A stretch of DNA of 45,295 nt from MB1-2 sp046566065 (GCA_046566065.1 JBKHXK010000020.1:1-45295), one strand, 5' to 3'; counted from the first letter of the stretch, positions 7,239 to 15,630 are shown. Program-made: numbers and translations. Notes: generated by a model from the letters alone, not told the origin.

Positions 7239-8294
7239 CTATTCGACGCGGGTGCCGACCTCGCGCTCTTCCCACGCACTCGTGGTCTCGGCGATAGCCT
7301 CGTTGGTGAGGTCGACATAACCGACCTCGGACACCGACGCGAGACCGTCTTGTGAGAGATAGAAGTCCACGTACGCGGACAGTGCCTCGTTCTCCTCTGC
7401 CTTCGCCTTGTTGACGTAGATGTAGAGGTCTCGGGCGATCGGGTATTCGCCACTGGCGATCGTCTCGTCCGTGGGCTCCACACAGCCCGAGCCCTCTTCC
7501 TCTTCGATGGGGATGGCGCGCACGGTGTCCGACGCATTCGAGTAGAAGGCGTAGCCGACCCAGCCGAGCGACGTTGCGTTACCTGCGATCCCTTCGATGA
7601 TCACGTTGTCGTCACCCGACGCCTGGTAGTCCGGGCGGACGAAGGGGCCGTCTTCGGGCTGCTTGCGCTCCTCGACGGCGATGTCCTCGAGAACCAGCTC
7701 GGCGAACGAGTCGTAGGTGCCCGACTCTTCTCCCGGCGCCGTGACGCTCAGCTTGGCGTCGGGGTAATCGCCACTGCCTCCAACCTCTTTCCCGAGATCG
7801 TTCGCGTCAGACCAGTTCGAGAACCCTTCCGACTCCGGGCCCAAAAGGGCGTAGAGATCCGGGAAGCTCAGGCATTCGACCAGGTCGTTCTCGGGCGAGG
7901 TGACCACGCTGATCCCGTCCACGGCGACCTTGAGCTCGATGAACTCGACCCCGTTCTCTTCGCAAGCGGGAATCTCTTCTTCCGGGTCGATCGGGCGGGA
8001 AGCGTCGGAGATATCCGTGTCGCCCTGGCAGAACAACTCGAAGCCGTCACCGGTGCCCGGGCCGTCGACGGAGATCTGCACACCGGGGTTCTCGGCCGAG
8101 AACTTCTCGGCATTCGCTGCCGAGATCGGCTCGACGGTAGAAGAGCCCGAGATCGAGATAGAGCCTGAAAGTTCCCCACCCTCTCCGCCACCGGACGAGG
8201 CGTCGCCGCTCTCCGTAGGCGCGCAAGCGGCGCCGAGAAGTGCTATCACCACCGCCACTAGGAGCAGGCGCATCGGTCTGGTTGCAAAACTCAT
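7239..8294 (-). CDS. pstS: Phosphate-binding lipoprotein PstS
   Basis: 351 aa. Lipoprotein signal with lipobox LGAAC (Cys24), so tethered outside the membrane. The substrate-binding fold shows ISISGSSTVEPIS near the mature N-terminus, DISDASRPID, and TAPGEESGTYDSF, which are phosphate-contact segments of the PstS family. It captures phosphate and delivers it to PstCA. Start ATG 8294 has a good AAGGAGG about 9 nt upstream. First gene of pstSCAB; the 343-bp region upstream holds candidate PHO boxes. Confidence 0.96.
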   Translation of the reverse strand: MSFATRPMRLLLVAVVIALLGAACAPTESGDASSGGGEGGELSGSISISGSSTVEPISAANAEKFSAENPGVQISVDGPGTGDGFELFCQGDTDISDASRPIDPEEEIPACEENGVEFIELKVAVDGISVVTSPENDLVECLSFPDLYALLGPESEGFSNWSDANDLGKEVGGSGDYPDAKLSVTAPGEESGTYDSFAELVLEDIAVEERKQPEDGPFVRPDYQASGDDNVIIEGIAGNATSLGWVGYAFYSNASDTVRAIPIEEEEGSGCVEPTDETIASGEYPIARDLYIYVNKAKAEENEALSAYVDFYLSQDGLASVSEVGYVDLTNEAIAETTSAWEEREVGTRVE

Positions 8295-8399
8295 ACTGCT
8301 GTTTCCTCCTTCTTCTGCGCGTTCTCGCGCACGATGACCTCCCGCGAGGTCACTTCCATTGACTGGAAGCTAGCAACGCGATGTTGCGACCGGGCATCG

Positions 8400-8421
8400 A
8401 CTTCATGAACTGAATGTGAAC
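8400..8421 (-). promoter_or_regulatory. Candidate PHO box upstream of pstS
   Basis: On the minus strand two adjoining 11-bp units, GTTCACATTCA (8421-8411) and GTTCATGAAGT (8410-8400), match the GTTCAC-type direct repeat of Streptomyces PhoP sites. They lie 106-127 bp upstream of the pstS ATG and point towards it. The 8295-8637 region has no gene; apart from this box it holds a second candidate at 8495-8516 and the hairpin 8574-8608. Confidence 0.65.
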
Positions 8422-8494
8422 ATCCGAGGGCCCCTGTGGAGAAGTGCCCGTTGCATCTGCCCACCGCCCAAGATTCACCGAAGCGCGGCCGACC

Positions 8495-8516
8495 GTTCAC
8501 GTTGCGTTTAGTTGGG
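8495..8516 (+). promoter_or_regulatory. Second PHO-box-like direct repeat in the pstS/phoX intergenic region
   Basis: Plus-strand units GTTCACGTTGC (8495-8505) and GTTTAGTTGGG (8506-8516). The first unit matches the consensus start, the second only partly. It points away from pstS, so it may be an auxiliary site or chance. Confidence 0.35.
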
Positions 8517-8573
8517 AGGGCTACCTTCGTGATCACGCGGGTCAGAGTTGATCTTCCCCGGTCGCTCGCCTGT

Positions 8574-8608
8574 AGAGAGAGGGCTCACTCCCCCCGAGCC
8601 CTCTCTCT
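8574..8608. terminator. Hairpin downstream of phoX
   Basis: 13-bp inverted repeat AGAGAGAGGGCTC (8574-8586) and GAGCCCTCTCTCT (8596-8608), 29 bp after the phoX stop. There is no clear T-run after it on the minus strand, so it may be a weak or protein-assisted terminator. Confidence 0.55.
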
Positions 8609-8637
8609 TGCATGTCATCCTCTGTCGGACACGGCGC

Positions 8638-10710
8638 TTAACCCCCGATGCGTTTGGAGCCGGATCCGTCCCGATAGACCGACACAACGGAGGGCCGAGG
8701 CTGTCCGCCATCAGGCCACGTGCTCGCCCGATCGTCGGGACTCGCGCCATCGACCTCGCCCGGATGTTGCACCGCACAGAAGATCGTCTCTTGATCCGGG
8801 GTGAACATCGGGCCACAGGCCTCCGCCCCGAGGGGAACCGTAAGGAACCGCTTCACGTAACCCCGCTCCAGTCCGTCAACCGGTGTGGCGAAGAACCCGT
8901 CGTTGGAACCGAGTTGGTTACCGTCGGTGGCTATCCAGAGGTTGCCCTCCTGGTCGAACGCCAGATTGTCGGGGGCCGAGATCGAGCTCACCTGCGACTT
9001 GTCATACCCGGCGAAGTAGGTAGATGGGTCTTCGGGATCGCCGGCAAGCAGGAAGATCCGCCAAGCGAAGGTCGTGGCGGCCGGATCGTTGCCCGCCTCT
9101 TCGATCTCGATGATGTGGCCGTGCTTGTTGTCCTTGCGCGGGTTCGCCTCGTCGACACCGGGTTGGGCGGGAGCCCCCCGTCGGGTGTTGTTCGTGAGGG
9201 CGAGGTAGATGCGGCCGGTGACAGGGTTGCGCTCGAAGTCCTCGGGCCGATCCATCTTCGTGGCGCCGACCATGTCTGCGGCGAGACGCGTGTTGATCAA
9301 GACGTCGGCAGCCGACATCCCGGGTACGAAACTCTGGTCTCCCGATACGAGCGGGATCCACTCCCCGGCCCCATCGAACTCTCCGTCCGCAGGAGGCGTA
9401 CCGTCGCCCGTGATCTCCACCGCGGGGCTGTCGCCGGTGAACCTGGCGACGTAGAGGGTGCCGTCGTCGAGCAGAGTCAGGTTGTGCTGATGAGCTTCGG
9501 GAGTGCCATCTGATCGCATCCGCCTGCTCGACACGAACTTGTAGGCATAGTCGAAGCGCTCGTCGTCGCCCATGTATGTCACGGGACGCAGATCGGATGT
9601 AAGCGTCGTCTCCGCTCCCTCGTGCTTGATCCTGCCCAGCGCGGTGCGTTTCTTCGGAACGAAGTCCGGGTCCGTCGGATCGAGCTCGACGACCCAGCCG
9701 AAGCGGAAGCCCTCGTTCGGCTCCTTCGCCAGATCGAACCGAGCCTCGGTCCTCTCCCACCCTCGCTGGCTGGGGGCCGAGGTGGGCATCCCGTAGCGCG
9801 CGTAGGACGCCTTCTTGGCCTCGTCCGTCACCGCGCCGGCATTCACGAAGTACTGGTTGAAGTTCTCCTCGCCGCTGAGGACCGTTCCCCACGGCGTGGT
9901 GCCCCCGGCGCAGTTGTTCAGCGTCCCTAGAACCAGTCGGCCGGACGGATCCTCAGTGGTCTTGAGCCACTCGTGCCCGGCTGCGGGCCCGGTCAGAGTC
10001 ATCGGCGTCTGGGCCGTGATGCGGCGGTTGAACGGAGACGAGCGCCGGAGCCGATAGGCGCCCACCTTGTCGGTCCGATACACCTCGACGACCGACATCC
10101 CATGGGCCATCAGCTCGATCTGGATCCGTTCCAGGTCCTCAGGGGTGGATCCGCCTGGATCGAAGCCCCGGAACATCAACTCGCTGTCTGTGTACTCGTG
10201 ATTGACGACCAGAAGACCTCGTTGCTGCCTCTTGCGGTCGTCGGGCAGGGGGATGAACGTGACGTAGTCGCAGTTGTAGCCGAACTGCTTCGCTTGGGCC
10301 TCGGCGCTCTGATGCTCGAAATCGAACTCCGGCGCATCTGGATAGATGGGGTCGCCCCACCTGGCCGTGACCCTGTAGCCGTAGCCGTTCGGTACGACAA
10401 CGTCGTCGATCCTGTTCGGTGGAACGGGGGCGAAGGTCAGCGAGCCGTCTGCCGAGGAAGCCGACGCTGCAGCCGCTGGTGAGGTGAAGCGACCCATCGT
10501 CAGCACGACCGCGCCGGCGGCTCCACCTTTCAGAAGACTCCGGCGAGAAACAGCGGCTGACATCACATCACCGAAGTACTCGTTCTCGCTGCGGTTAGGC
10601 GCCTCGTGCGAGCAGGCATCCCCGCATCTGTAACGACATGTCATCGCAGAACGCCCACCGTCCCTAGAAAGGAGCGGGAGCAGTCGTCTGGTATCGGAAC
10701 CCTTGTTCAC
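8638..10710 (-). CDS. phoX: Secreted alkaline phosphatase, PhoX family (DUF839)
   Basis: 690 aa. Tat-exported phosphomonoesterase that releases phosphate from organic esters; characterised PhoX enzymes use iron and calcium. Twin-arginine motif SRRSLLKGG (55-63) precedes a hydrophobic segment. Family motifs include VVNHEYTDSE, the LNNCAGGTTPWGTVLSGEEN segment containing a conserved Cys, DDERFDYAYKFVS and NPVTGRIYLALTNN. The 55 residues before the Tat motif hold MTCRYRCGDACSHEAPN and NEYFGDV, an arrangement I recall from actinobacterial PhoX, so the long start is kept. Start GTG 10710 has GGAGG 4 nt upstream. A four-unit PHO box lies 49-92 bp upstream, and the gene faces away from the pst operon. 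Confidence 0.92.
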   Translation of the reverse strand: MNKGSDTRRLLPLLSRDGGRSAMTCRYRCGDACSHEAPNRSENEYFGDVMSAAVSRRSLLKGGAAGAVVLTMGRFTSPAAAASASSADGSLTFAPVPPNRIDDVVVPNGYGYRVTARWGDPIYPDAPEFDFEHQSAEAQAKQFGYNCDYVTFIPLPDDRKRQQRGLLVVNHEYTDSELMFRGFDPGGSTPEDLERIQIELMAHGMSVVEVYRTDKVGAYRLRRSSPFNRRITAQTPMTLTGPAAGHEWLKTTEDPSGRLVLGTLNNCAGGTTPWGTVLSGEENFNQYFVNAGAVTDEAKKASYARYGMPTSAPSQRGWERTEARFDLAKEPNEGFRFGWVVELDPTDPDFVPKKRTALGRIKHEGAETTLTSDLRPVTYMGDDERFDYAYKFVSSRRMRSDGTPEAHQHNLTLLDDGTLYVARFTGDSPAVEITGDGTPPADGEFDGAGEWIPLVSGDQSFVPGMSAADVLINTRLAADMVGATKMDRPEDFERNPVTGRIYLALTNNTRRGAPAQPGVDEANPRKDNKHGHIIEIEEAGNDPAATTFAWRIFLLAGDPEDPSTYFAGYDKSQVSSISAPDNLAFDQEGNLWIATDGNQLGSNDGFFATPVDGLERGYVKRFLTVPLGAEACGPMFTPDQETIFCAVQHPGEVDGASPDDRASTWPDGGQPRPSVVSVYRDGSGSKRIGG

Positions 10711-10758
10711 ATCGCCTCCGTCGTCAGTTCCAGAACGAACCGGCGCAGTCTAAGAATG

Positions 10759-10802
10759 GAGGCGTGAACGGAAAGGCATCTGTAAGGGAACTCTCTGTGA
10801 AC
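10759..10802 (-). promoter_or_regulatory. Four-unit PHO box upstream of phoX
   Basis: Read on the minus strand, four consecutive 11-bp units are GTTCACAGAGA (10802-10792), GTTCCCTTACA (10791-10781), GATGCCTTTCC (10780-10770) and GTTCACGCCTC (10769-10759). Units 1 and 4 carry GTTCAC exactly 33 bp apart, with GTTCCC in phase between them. This matches the 11-bp direct-repeat architecture of Streptomyces PhoP operators and lies just upstream of the phoX start. Confidence 0.75.
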
Positions 10803-10915
10803 ACTCTGCGCTCCGGAGCTCGGAGGGGTGCTGGTCAAGTTCTCGCGACTCGACAACGGCTCCAACCTTCATCTAGGCGGCGCCGGAAGTTCGCTTTGCG
10901 TTCCGATCCACTCGC

Positions 10916-10921
10916 TACCGT
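10916..10921 (+). promoter_or_regulatory. -10 hexamer of a leaderless promoter (TACCGT)
   Basis: TACCGT followed by a 6-nt spacer and then ATG 10928. A TANNNT hexamer at -12 to -7 relative to the start codon is the hallmark of actinobacterial leaderless transcripts. No Shine-Dalgarno is present. Confidence 0.5.
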
Positions 10922-10927
10922 CGAGAT

Positions 10928-11251
10928 ATGCAGCTCAAAGATCTTGCGCCGCCTCATCACAGCGACCAGTCGCTCCGCAAGGCGTTCCTAGATGGGGTGA
11001 AGGCCGCCTTCATCGTCAGTCAGAAGAACCGGCTCGGGCAGATCCTGTGCTCGTCGTGCGGGGTGGCCTGTGACACCGTGGGGGAAGCCGTGGCCAAGCT
11101 AAGCCTTCGCCATGTCTTCGAGGATCGACCCGATGACGGGTACGACCCCTACCTCGGCTGGAGGAACGACGATCCCAACAGGTTGCTGTTGTGGTGCATC
11201 AGATGCGCAGGATCCGATGCGCAGGATCCGATGCGCAGACAGTTCTCTTGA
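10928..11251 (+). CDS. Small CxxC zinc-ribbon-like hypothetical protein
   Basis: 107 aa. Two cysteine pairs, CSSC (about 41-44) and CIRC (about 90-93), probably bind one zinc. A helical N-terminal region (LRKAFLDGVKAAFIVSQKNR) precedes them. No signal peptide, so cytoplasmic; the family is not recognised. The start is supported by the leaderless -10 at 10916. The C-terminal tail after the second CxxC is encoded by a 14-bp tandem repeat (11202-11238), so the end may be recently altered. Confidence 0.6.
   Translation: MQLKDLAPPHHSDQSLRKAFLDGVKAAFIVSQKNRLGQILCSSCGVACDTVGEAVAKLSLRHVFEDRPDDGYDPYLGWRNDDPNRLLLWCIRCAGSDAQDPMRRQFS
11202..11238 (+). repeat. 14-bp tandem repeat, 2.6 copies
   Basis: Unit GATGCGCAGGATCC at 11202-11215 and 11216-11229, with a partial third unit GATGCGCAG at 11230-11238. 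It lies at the 3' end of the CxxC gene. Since 14 is not a multiple of 3, a change in copy number would change the C-terminus and the stop used. Confidence 0.9.
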
Positions 11252-11337
11252 CTTTCTCTGCCTCGTTAACTCGCCGGTAACGGACCGGAAACGTGCGCCA
11301 TCTACCGTGACGTTCGATCCCTAGAGAGAGGATGTTC

Positions 11338-11769
11338 ATGGATGGCTTCAGCGGCAAGAAGCGCATCGCGCTTGTCGCACACGACAACAAGAAGGCCGAC
11401 CTGCTCGAGTGGGCCAGGTTCAACCGAGGAACGCTAGCTCGCCACGAGCTCTGCGCGACGGGAACGACCGGAGCGCTCCTTGCGAACGAGCTGAAACTCG
11501 ATGTGACTCGGATGGAAAGCGGGCCCCTCGGAGGGGACCAGCAGATCGGGGCCATGATCTCCCGAGGTGAGCTCGATCTCCTCGTGTTCTTCTGGGACCC
11601 GCTCGAGCCTCAACCTCACGACCCCGACGTGAAAGCGCTGCTTCGGATGACGGTCGTGTGGAACATCCCGGTGGCATGCAATCGCAGCACTGCGGACTTC
11701 ATGATCGCTTCGCCTCTGATGTCCGAGAGGTACCAGCCCATGGCTCCTCGTTTCCAAGAGGCCGGCTAG
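11338..11769 (+). CDS. mgsA: Methylglyoxal synthase
   Basis: About 143 aa cytoplasmic enzyme converting dihydroxyacetone phosphate to methylglyoxal and phosphate, a bypass that frees phosphate when glycolytic intermediates pile up. Family landmarks: LVAHDNKK (12-19), TGTTG phosphate loop (41-45), SGPLGGDQQIG with catalytic Asp67 (61-71), DPLEPQPHDPDVKALLR and NIPVACNRSTAD. ATG 11338 is preferred to ATG 11332 because GAGAGAGG ends 6 nt before it. Proximity to the Pho genes fits the known inhibition of this enzyme by phosphate, but no PHO box is seen here. Confidence 0.93.
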   Translation: MDGFSGKKRIALVAHDNKKADLLEWARFNRGTLARHELCATGTTGALLANELKLDVTRMESGPLGGDQQIGAMISRGELDLLVFFWDPLEPQPHDPDVKALLRMTVVWNIPVACNRSTADFMIASPLMSERYQPMAPRFQEAG

Positions 11770-11796
11770 CGCCTGTTCGGCGCCGCCGCACTCGGT

Positions 11797-11982
11797 CTAT
11801 GCAGACCGAGGAGGATCGGCGACGAGCTCCGTTCTCGGCATCTCCGGTGGGACCCACCTAGAGCGGCCCTGGTTCGCCTCGACGGCTATGCGTGCGTTCG
11901 CGACGGAACCCTGGGCCAACCGTCTGTCCAGAGTGCGGACCGCCGAGACCAGAACGCGAGATCCGATGTCGACCAGCACCAT
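11797..11982 (-). CDS. Small hypothetical protein (61 aa)
   Basis: Short ORF beginning MVLVDIGSRVLVSAVRTLDR. GGGAGG stands 5 nt before ATG 11982, a near-ideal ribosome binding site, which is the main reason to accept it. No domain, signal peptide or membrane segment recognised. The C-terminus is proline/arginine-rich. The remaining interval to the M28 gene (about 12000-12128) shows nothing else. Confidence 0.4.
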   Translation of the reverse strand: MVLVDIGSRVLVSAVRTLDRRLAQGSVANARIAVEANQGRSRWVPPEMPRTELVADPPRSA

Positions 11983-12128
11983 GTCTGCCTCCCATCGCCG
12001 TCTAGATCCAAGATAGGGAGGGCAGGTTTCATCCTCGTGACGCGACGGTTTCCGGCGGGTTATATCCGTGTGAACTCTGCTCGTTCGCCGGAGCCGTGCG
12101 TTCGGTGCGACCGGCCGTTCTGACGTCG

Positions 12129-12152
12129 GAAAAGCACGCTGGAACGTGCTCC
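12129..12152 (-). terminator. Rho-independent terminator of the M28 peptidase gene
   Basis: On the minus strand a short stem AGCACG/CGTGCT (12150-12145 and 12138-12133) is followed by TTTTC. It lies 17 bp after the gene's stop. Confidence 0.6.
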
Positions 12153-12168
12153 AGTTAACCCAGAACGG

Positions 12169-13224
12169 TTAGAGGTTGTCTAGGACGAAGGTCGTGTACC
12201 AGGCCGACTTGAAGGTGTTCTCGATGCCTTGCTCGAGGTTCTCGCGGCCCCCGGCGACGGCCTCCATGAACGGGATCGTGTCCCAGGGCTGGTGGTAGCC
12301 CGGGTAGTCGGTTGCCGTGCGCATGCCGGTCCAGCGCATCGTGAACCATCCCTGCGCGGCGAAATTCCTCTCGTCCGAGTTGCGGATGTTCGGCCCGCAG
12401 ACACAGATGTGCCCATCGGTGCCGAGCGGCCACTTCTCCGCAGCTGTCCGCCCCCCGTCGCCCTCGGGGAACTTCAGGAAATCGAAGTTAACGTAGCGCG
12501 ATATCGGGACCGCGAGCTCGGCGTCTTCGGGAGTAGGCCCGTGATAGATGCAGATGCAGTAGCGGGCCGGATGGCCGATCCCCACCATGTCGAAGCCGAG
12601 GCCGGCGTGGACCTTCTGGCCCTTCTCCTTCAGCATCTCGGCATAAGCGCGGGAGGCCAGCAGCCCGTTCTCCTCCGCGTCGAACCACAGCAGCGCGATC
12701 GAGCGGTTCGTCCTGACCTTTGAGAAGGCTCTGCCGAAGTAGCGAAGGATGTTCGTGCCGCTGCCGTCGTCGTAAGCGCCCTGGACCGTGAACCCCGCAC
12801 CGTCCGGGGCGACGAGGTCGTAGTGGGCGATGAAGGCGATCCACTCGTCCGGCTTCGTCGTCCCCTTCTTCACCGCTTCCACCACGCGCACCGTGCGAGG
12901 AACGGCGCCCTGTTGTCCCACCTCGAGCTCGAGGATCCGGGTCTTGAATCCATACCTCTTGCTCTCTTTGGCGAGGAACTCCGCCGCGGCCTGATTGTTC
13001 GGGAGGCCGTTGTGGCGCATCGGGAACCGGTCCACGTATTCCTGGAGGCCCGCCATGATCTCTTTGCCGGTGACGTTCGGCTTGGGAGCCTTGCTTAGGT
13101 CGTAGAACCGGTTGGGGTTGACGGGCTTGCCGGTCGCGACCGTGGCGCCGCCCGCGATGAACGCGGGAACGACGAGCGCGCCGGCCAGCGATACCGCCAG
13201 AAGGCGCGTGAACCTTGAGGGCAT
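12169..13224 (-). CDS. Secreted M28-family zinc aminopeptidase
   Basis: 351 aa with an N-terminal signal peptide (about 1-31, RLLAVSLAGALVVPAF). Co-catalytic M28 metal ligands are visible in order: His in FIAHYD, Asp in GAYDDGSGTN, the Glu pair in WFDAEENG, Asp in GFDMVG and His in YPGYHQPWDT. It likely trims N-terminal residues from peptides outside the cell. A CICIYHG stretch and HICVCG give unusual extra cysteines near the active site. Start ATG 13224 has GGGAG nearby. Divergent from the secreted protein at 13375. Confidence 0.88.
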   Translation of the reverse strand: MPSRFTRLLAVSLAGALVVPAFIAGGATVATGKPVNPNRFYDLSKAPKPNVTGKEIMAGLQEYVDRFPMRHNGLPNNQAAAEFLAKESKRYGFKTRILELEVGQQGAVPRTVRVVEAVKKGTTKPDEWIAFIAHYDLVAPDGAGFTVQGAYDDGSGTNILRYFGRAFSKVRTNRSIALLWFDAEENGLLASRAYAEMLKEKGQKVHAGLGFDMVGIGHPARYCICIYHGPTPEDAELAVPISRYVNFDFLKFPEGDGGRTAAEKWPLGTDGHICVCGPNIRNSDERNFAAQGWFTMRWTGMRTATDYPGYHQPWDTIPFMEAVAGGRENLEQGIENTFKSAWYTTFVLDNL

Positions 13225-13374
13225 CCCCTGAACTCCCGTCGGCGGTTTCTGTCCGTTCCGTGCAGGTTTCTCCGCGGGGGCCGGGTTCCCTGCCGTTCCG
13301 GTCTGCAGGAGCGGCCCCGCGTTCGTCGAATCTTCGCTCCACTAGGCGAGATGGAACCCACCAAGGAGAGAACG

Positions 13375-14091
13375 ATGAACCGCAAGTCGATCGCAGCACT
13401 GGTTCTGAGCGGACTGCTCGCCGGCAGCCTCATGGCCGCCCCTGCGTCCGCAGGCAAAGGCAAGAAGGCATCCGGCCCCCAGGTGGTCGGAGAAGACGCG
13501 GTCGGCGACTGGGGCGGCAACTCGGCCGCCGGCTCGGACGCGTCGGCGATCGGCGACGCGCTCGGTCAGGACCTGGTCGGGGCCTCGATCGGCATGAACG
13601 GCACCGACAAGATCGACTTCATCATCAAGCTGAACAGCCTTCCGCCGAGCGGCGGTGCTCCCGAGGTCAGCCGCTACATCTGGGACCTCAACGTCGACGG
13701 CAACTTCGTCGAGCTGGATGGCAAGTTCACCAACTACAGCAGGGGGGTCTGCGACCCCACCTCCGGCGCATGCCCGCCTCCTCGTGACCCCGGGCAGCAG
13801 CCCTTCTTCGTCCGCGGCAACTGCGGAGCCGTGGAGGGCACCAGCGTGACCACCTGTGTGGAGCTGGGCATCGTGAAGGGTGTCTTCGACGCCGCCAAAG
13901 CGACCATCACGATCACCGTCCCCATGGATCTGATCGGCGCCAAGCCGGGTTCCAAGATCAACCCCGACGCCAACATCTTCGGCGGAACGATCGCCGCGGC
14001 GCCTTCGACCTTCCTGACCTCTGCTGCGGCTCCGATGGACACCCTGGCAGTGACCAAGTCCTTCGTCGTCATGAGCGGCAAGAAGAAGTAG
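13375..14091 (+). CDS. Secreted beta-rich protein of unknown function
   Basis: 238 aa. Signal peptide MNRKSIAALVLSGLLAGSLM with APASA cleavage at about residue 26. The mature part begins lysine-rich and then reads as beta strands (DKIDFIIKLNSLPPSGG, RYIWDLNVDGNFVELDGKF), with four cysteines probably in disulfides (CDPTSGAC, GNC, TTC). The pattern resembles a DOMON-like or other single beta-sandwich, but I do not recognise the family. ATG 13375 is chosen because AAGGAGAG precedes it; the frame opens earlier at 13351. A strong terminator follows. Confidence 0.7.
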   Translation: MNRKSIAALVLSGLLAGSLMAAPASAGKGKKASGPQVVGEDAVGDWGGNSAAGSDASAIGDALGQDLVGASIGMNGTDKIDFIIKLNSLPPSGGAPEVSRYIWDLNVDGNFVELDGKFTNYSRGVCDPTSGACPPPRDPGQQPFFVRGNCGAVEGTSVTTCVELGIVKGVFDAAKATITITVPMDLIGAKPGSKINPDANIFGGTIAAAPSTFLTSAAAPMDTLAVTKSFVVMSGKKK

Positions 14092-14134
14092 GAGACGACC
14101 ATGGCGAAGAAGTAAGCCCTAAGCAGCGAACCCA

Positions 14135-14162
14135 GGGGAGGCCCGCACGGGCCTCCCCTTCT
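14135..14162 (+). terminator. Rho-independent terminator
   Basis: Stem GGGGAGGCCC (14135-14144) and GGGCCTCCCC (14149-14158) with a GCAC loop, followed by TTCT. It closes the transcript of the 13375 gene. Confidence 0.85.
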
Positions 14163-14271
14163 CGCGCCCGCTCCTCGGAAAACGCTTGACACGCATGGCA
14201 GGAGGGCGACCTGCGCCGTCGAATCCACCACTCAAGAACAGAACAAATGACCGGCTGAACAGGAGCTAGAC

Positions 14272-15507
14272 ATGAAGAGCTTCATGCGCAGAAGGACCCT
14301 GGTGGCGGCCATGGCCGTGGCCGGGCTATTGGTTGGTGCCGTCGGCAGCAGCGCTGGTGCGCGTCAGTCCCAGTCCGCTCCCCTGAAGGGCGTAGGCAAG
14401 GGCCTGAAGATCATCGGCAACGTCGGCTACTCCAGCGGCTCCGACATGGAGTTCGCCACGATCAAGGGCCGCGACTACGCGTTCGCGGGATCCTTCGCCC
14501 CGCTGAAGGACGGCGGTGGTCTTCACGTGATCGACATCACGAACCCCGAGAAGGTGAAGGAAGTCGCGTGGCTGAAGTGCACCGTTTACCAGTCCGACAT
14601 CCAGATCAGCCACGACCAGAAGACCCTGCTCATGGGTGCGGACTCTGCCGGTGGTCCCGAGGCCTGCCTCGCCACTGGCAAAGCCGGTTTCATGACCGTG
14701 GACATCACCAACCCCAAGGCTCCGAAAGCCATCGGTATGGCGACGATCGCTCGCGGTTCGCACAACATCACCGCTCATCCGAGCAAGCCCTACGTCTACA
14801 ACTCTGATTCGGACCTCGGCCGCCTCGGCCAGATCGAGATCTGGTCGATCAAGAACCCCGCCAAGCCCACGCTGGTCAACACGGTCCCGACCATCGGTGG
14901 AAGCCCGCACGACATCTCCTTCGACAAGAAGGGGAACCGCATCGTGACCGCCGGCATCGACAACGTCGAGATCTTCGACACGACCGACCCCGAGAACCCG
15001 TCTCTCAAGATGACGTTCCAGTGCCCCGGCTGCTCGATCACCCACGACGCCAAGTTCACGCCGGACGACAAGGGCCTCGTGATCGGTGACGAGGGCGGCG
15101 GTGGCGGTACCTACCCGTGCCCCGGTGGCGCTCTGTACTTCTACCGCCTCGAGGCCGACTTCGTGCCGGTCCTGACCGGGATCTACGAGCCGGGCGAGGT
15201 CGTGATCGCGGGTCTAGGCAGTGGCTCCCAGGGCGGCCCCGGTGGTTGCACCAGCCACGTCTTCGACTTCGACGACAAGGGCGAGCACATCTCGATCTCC
15301 TGGTACACCGCAGGCACCCGTTACCTGAGGATCGGCGACCGCACCGGCGCTGCCTTCGGGGAGCGCAACGCAGGCAACATCGTCGAGGCGGGCTGGTTCC
15401 GTCCGGACGGCGGCTCCTCGTGGAGCTCCAAGATCTACAAGGACCCGAAGTACATCTTCTCGAACGACATCCAGCGAGGCTTCGACGTCTTCAAGGTCGA
15501 GGGCTAA
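14272..15507 (+). CDS. Exported LVIVD-repeat beta-propeller protein
   Basis: 411 aa with a signal peptide (about 1-31, after RRRT). The mature part holds repeated blades of the LVIVD type: GGLHVIDITNPEKVKEV, GFMTVDITNPKAPKAIG, GQIEIWSIKNPAKPTLV and NVEIFDTTDPENPSLKM, each 'hxhhDhxxPxxPxhh'. Such propellers are usually extracellular binding modules; no catalytic residues are evident. A GDEGGGGGTYPCPGG loop and several cysteines suggest disulfides. Start ATG 14272 has AGGAG. Followed by a strong terminator, so probably monocistronic. Confidence 0.85.
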   Translation: MKSFMRRRTLVAAMAVAGLLVGAVGSSAGARQSQSAPLKGVGKGLKIIGNVGYSSGSDMEFATIKGRDYAFAGSFAPLKDGGGLHVIDITNPEKVKEVAWLKCTVYQSDIQISHDQKTLLMGADSAGGPEACLATGKAGFMTVDITNPKAPKAIGMATIARGSHNITAHPSKPYVYNSDSDLGRLGQIEIWSIKNPAKPTLVNTVPTIGGSPHDISFDKKGNRIVTAGIDNVEIFDTTDPENPSLKMTFQCPGCSITHDAKFTPDDKGLVIGDEGGGGGTYPCPGGALYFYRLEADFVPVLTGIYEPGEVVIAGLGSGSQGGPGGCTSHVFDFDDKGEHISISWYTAGTRYLRIGDRTGAAFGERNAGNIVEAGWFRPDGGSSWSSKIYKDPKYIFSNDIQRGFDVFKVEG

Positions 15508-15530
15508 AGCAACCAACCACAGCTGTCGGA

Positions 15531-15558
15531 AAAGGCCCCCGGGACTCCCGGGGGCCTT
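15531..15558 (+). terminator. Rho-independent terminator
   Basis: AAAGGCCCCCGGGA and TCCCGGGGGCCTTT form a long GC-rich stem with a minimal loop, ending in TTTCT. It closes the LVIVD gene. Confidence 0.9.
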
Positions 15559-15630
15559 TCTCATCGCCCGTTTGCGGTCACCCGGGGGGCAAGGACTGCG
15601 CCTCGGGGTGGCGAACCTACGATGCAGATG

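Noticed and set aside
11797..12168. Replication origin or attachment site in the sparse stretch before the M28 gene
   Set aside because: No DnaA boxes, iterons, tRNA end or direct repeats seen; only a small ORF and a terminator.
14101..14115. Four-codon ORF (ATG GCG AAG AAG TAA) after the 13375 gene
   Set aside because: Too short to support; lies just before the terminator and repeats the KKK end of the gene above, probably a small duplication.
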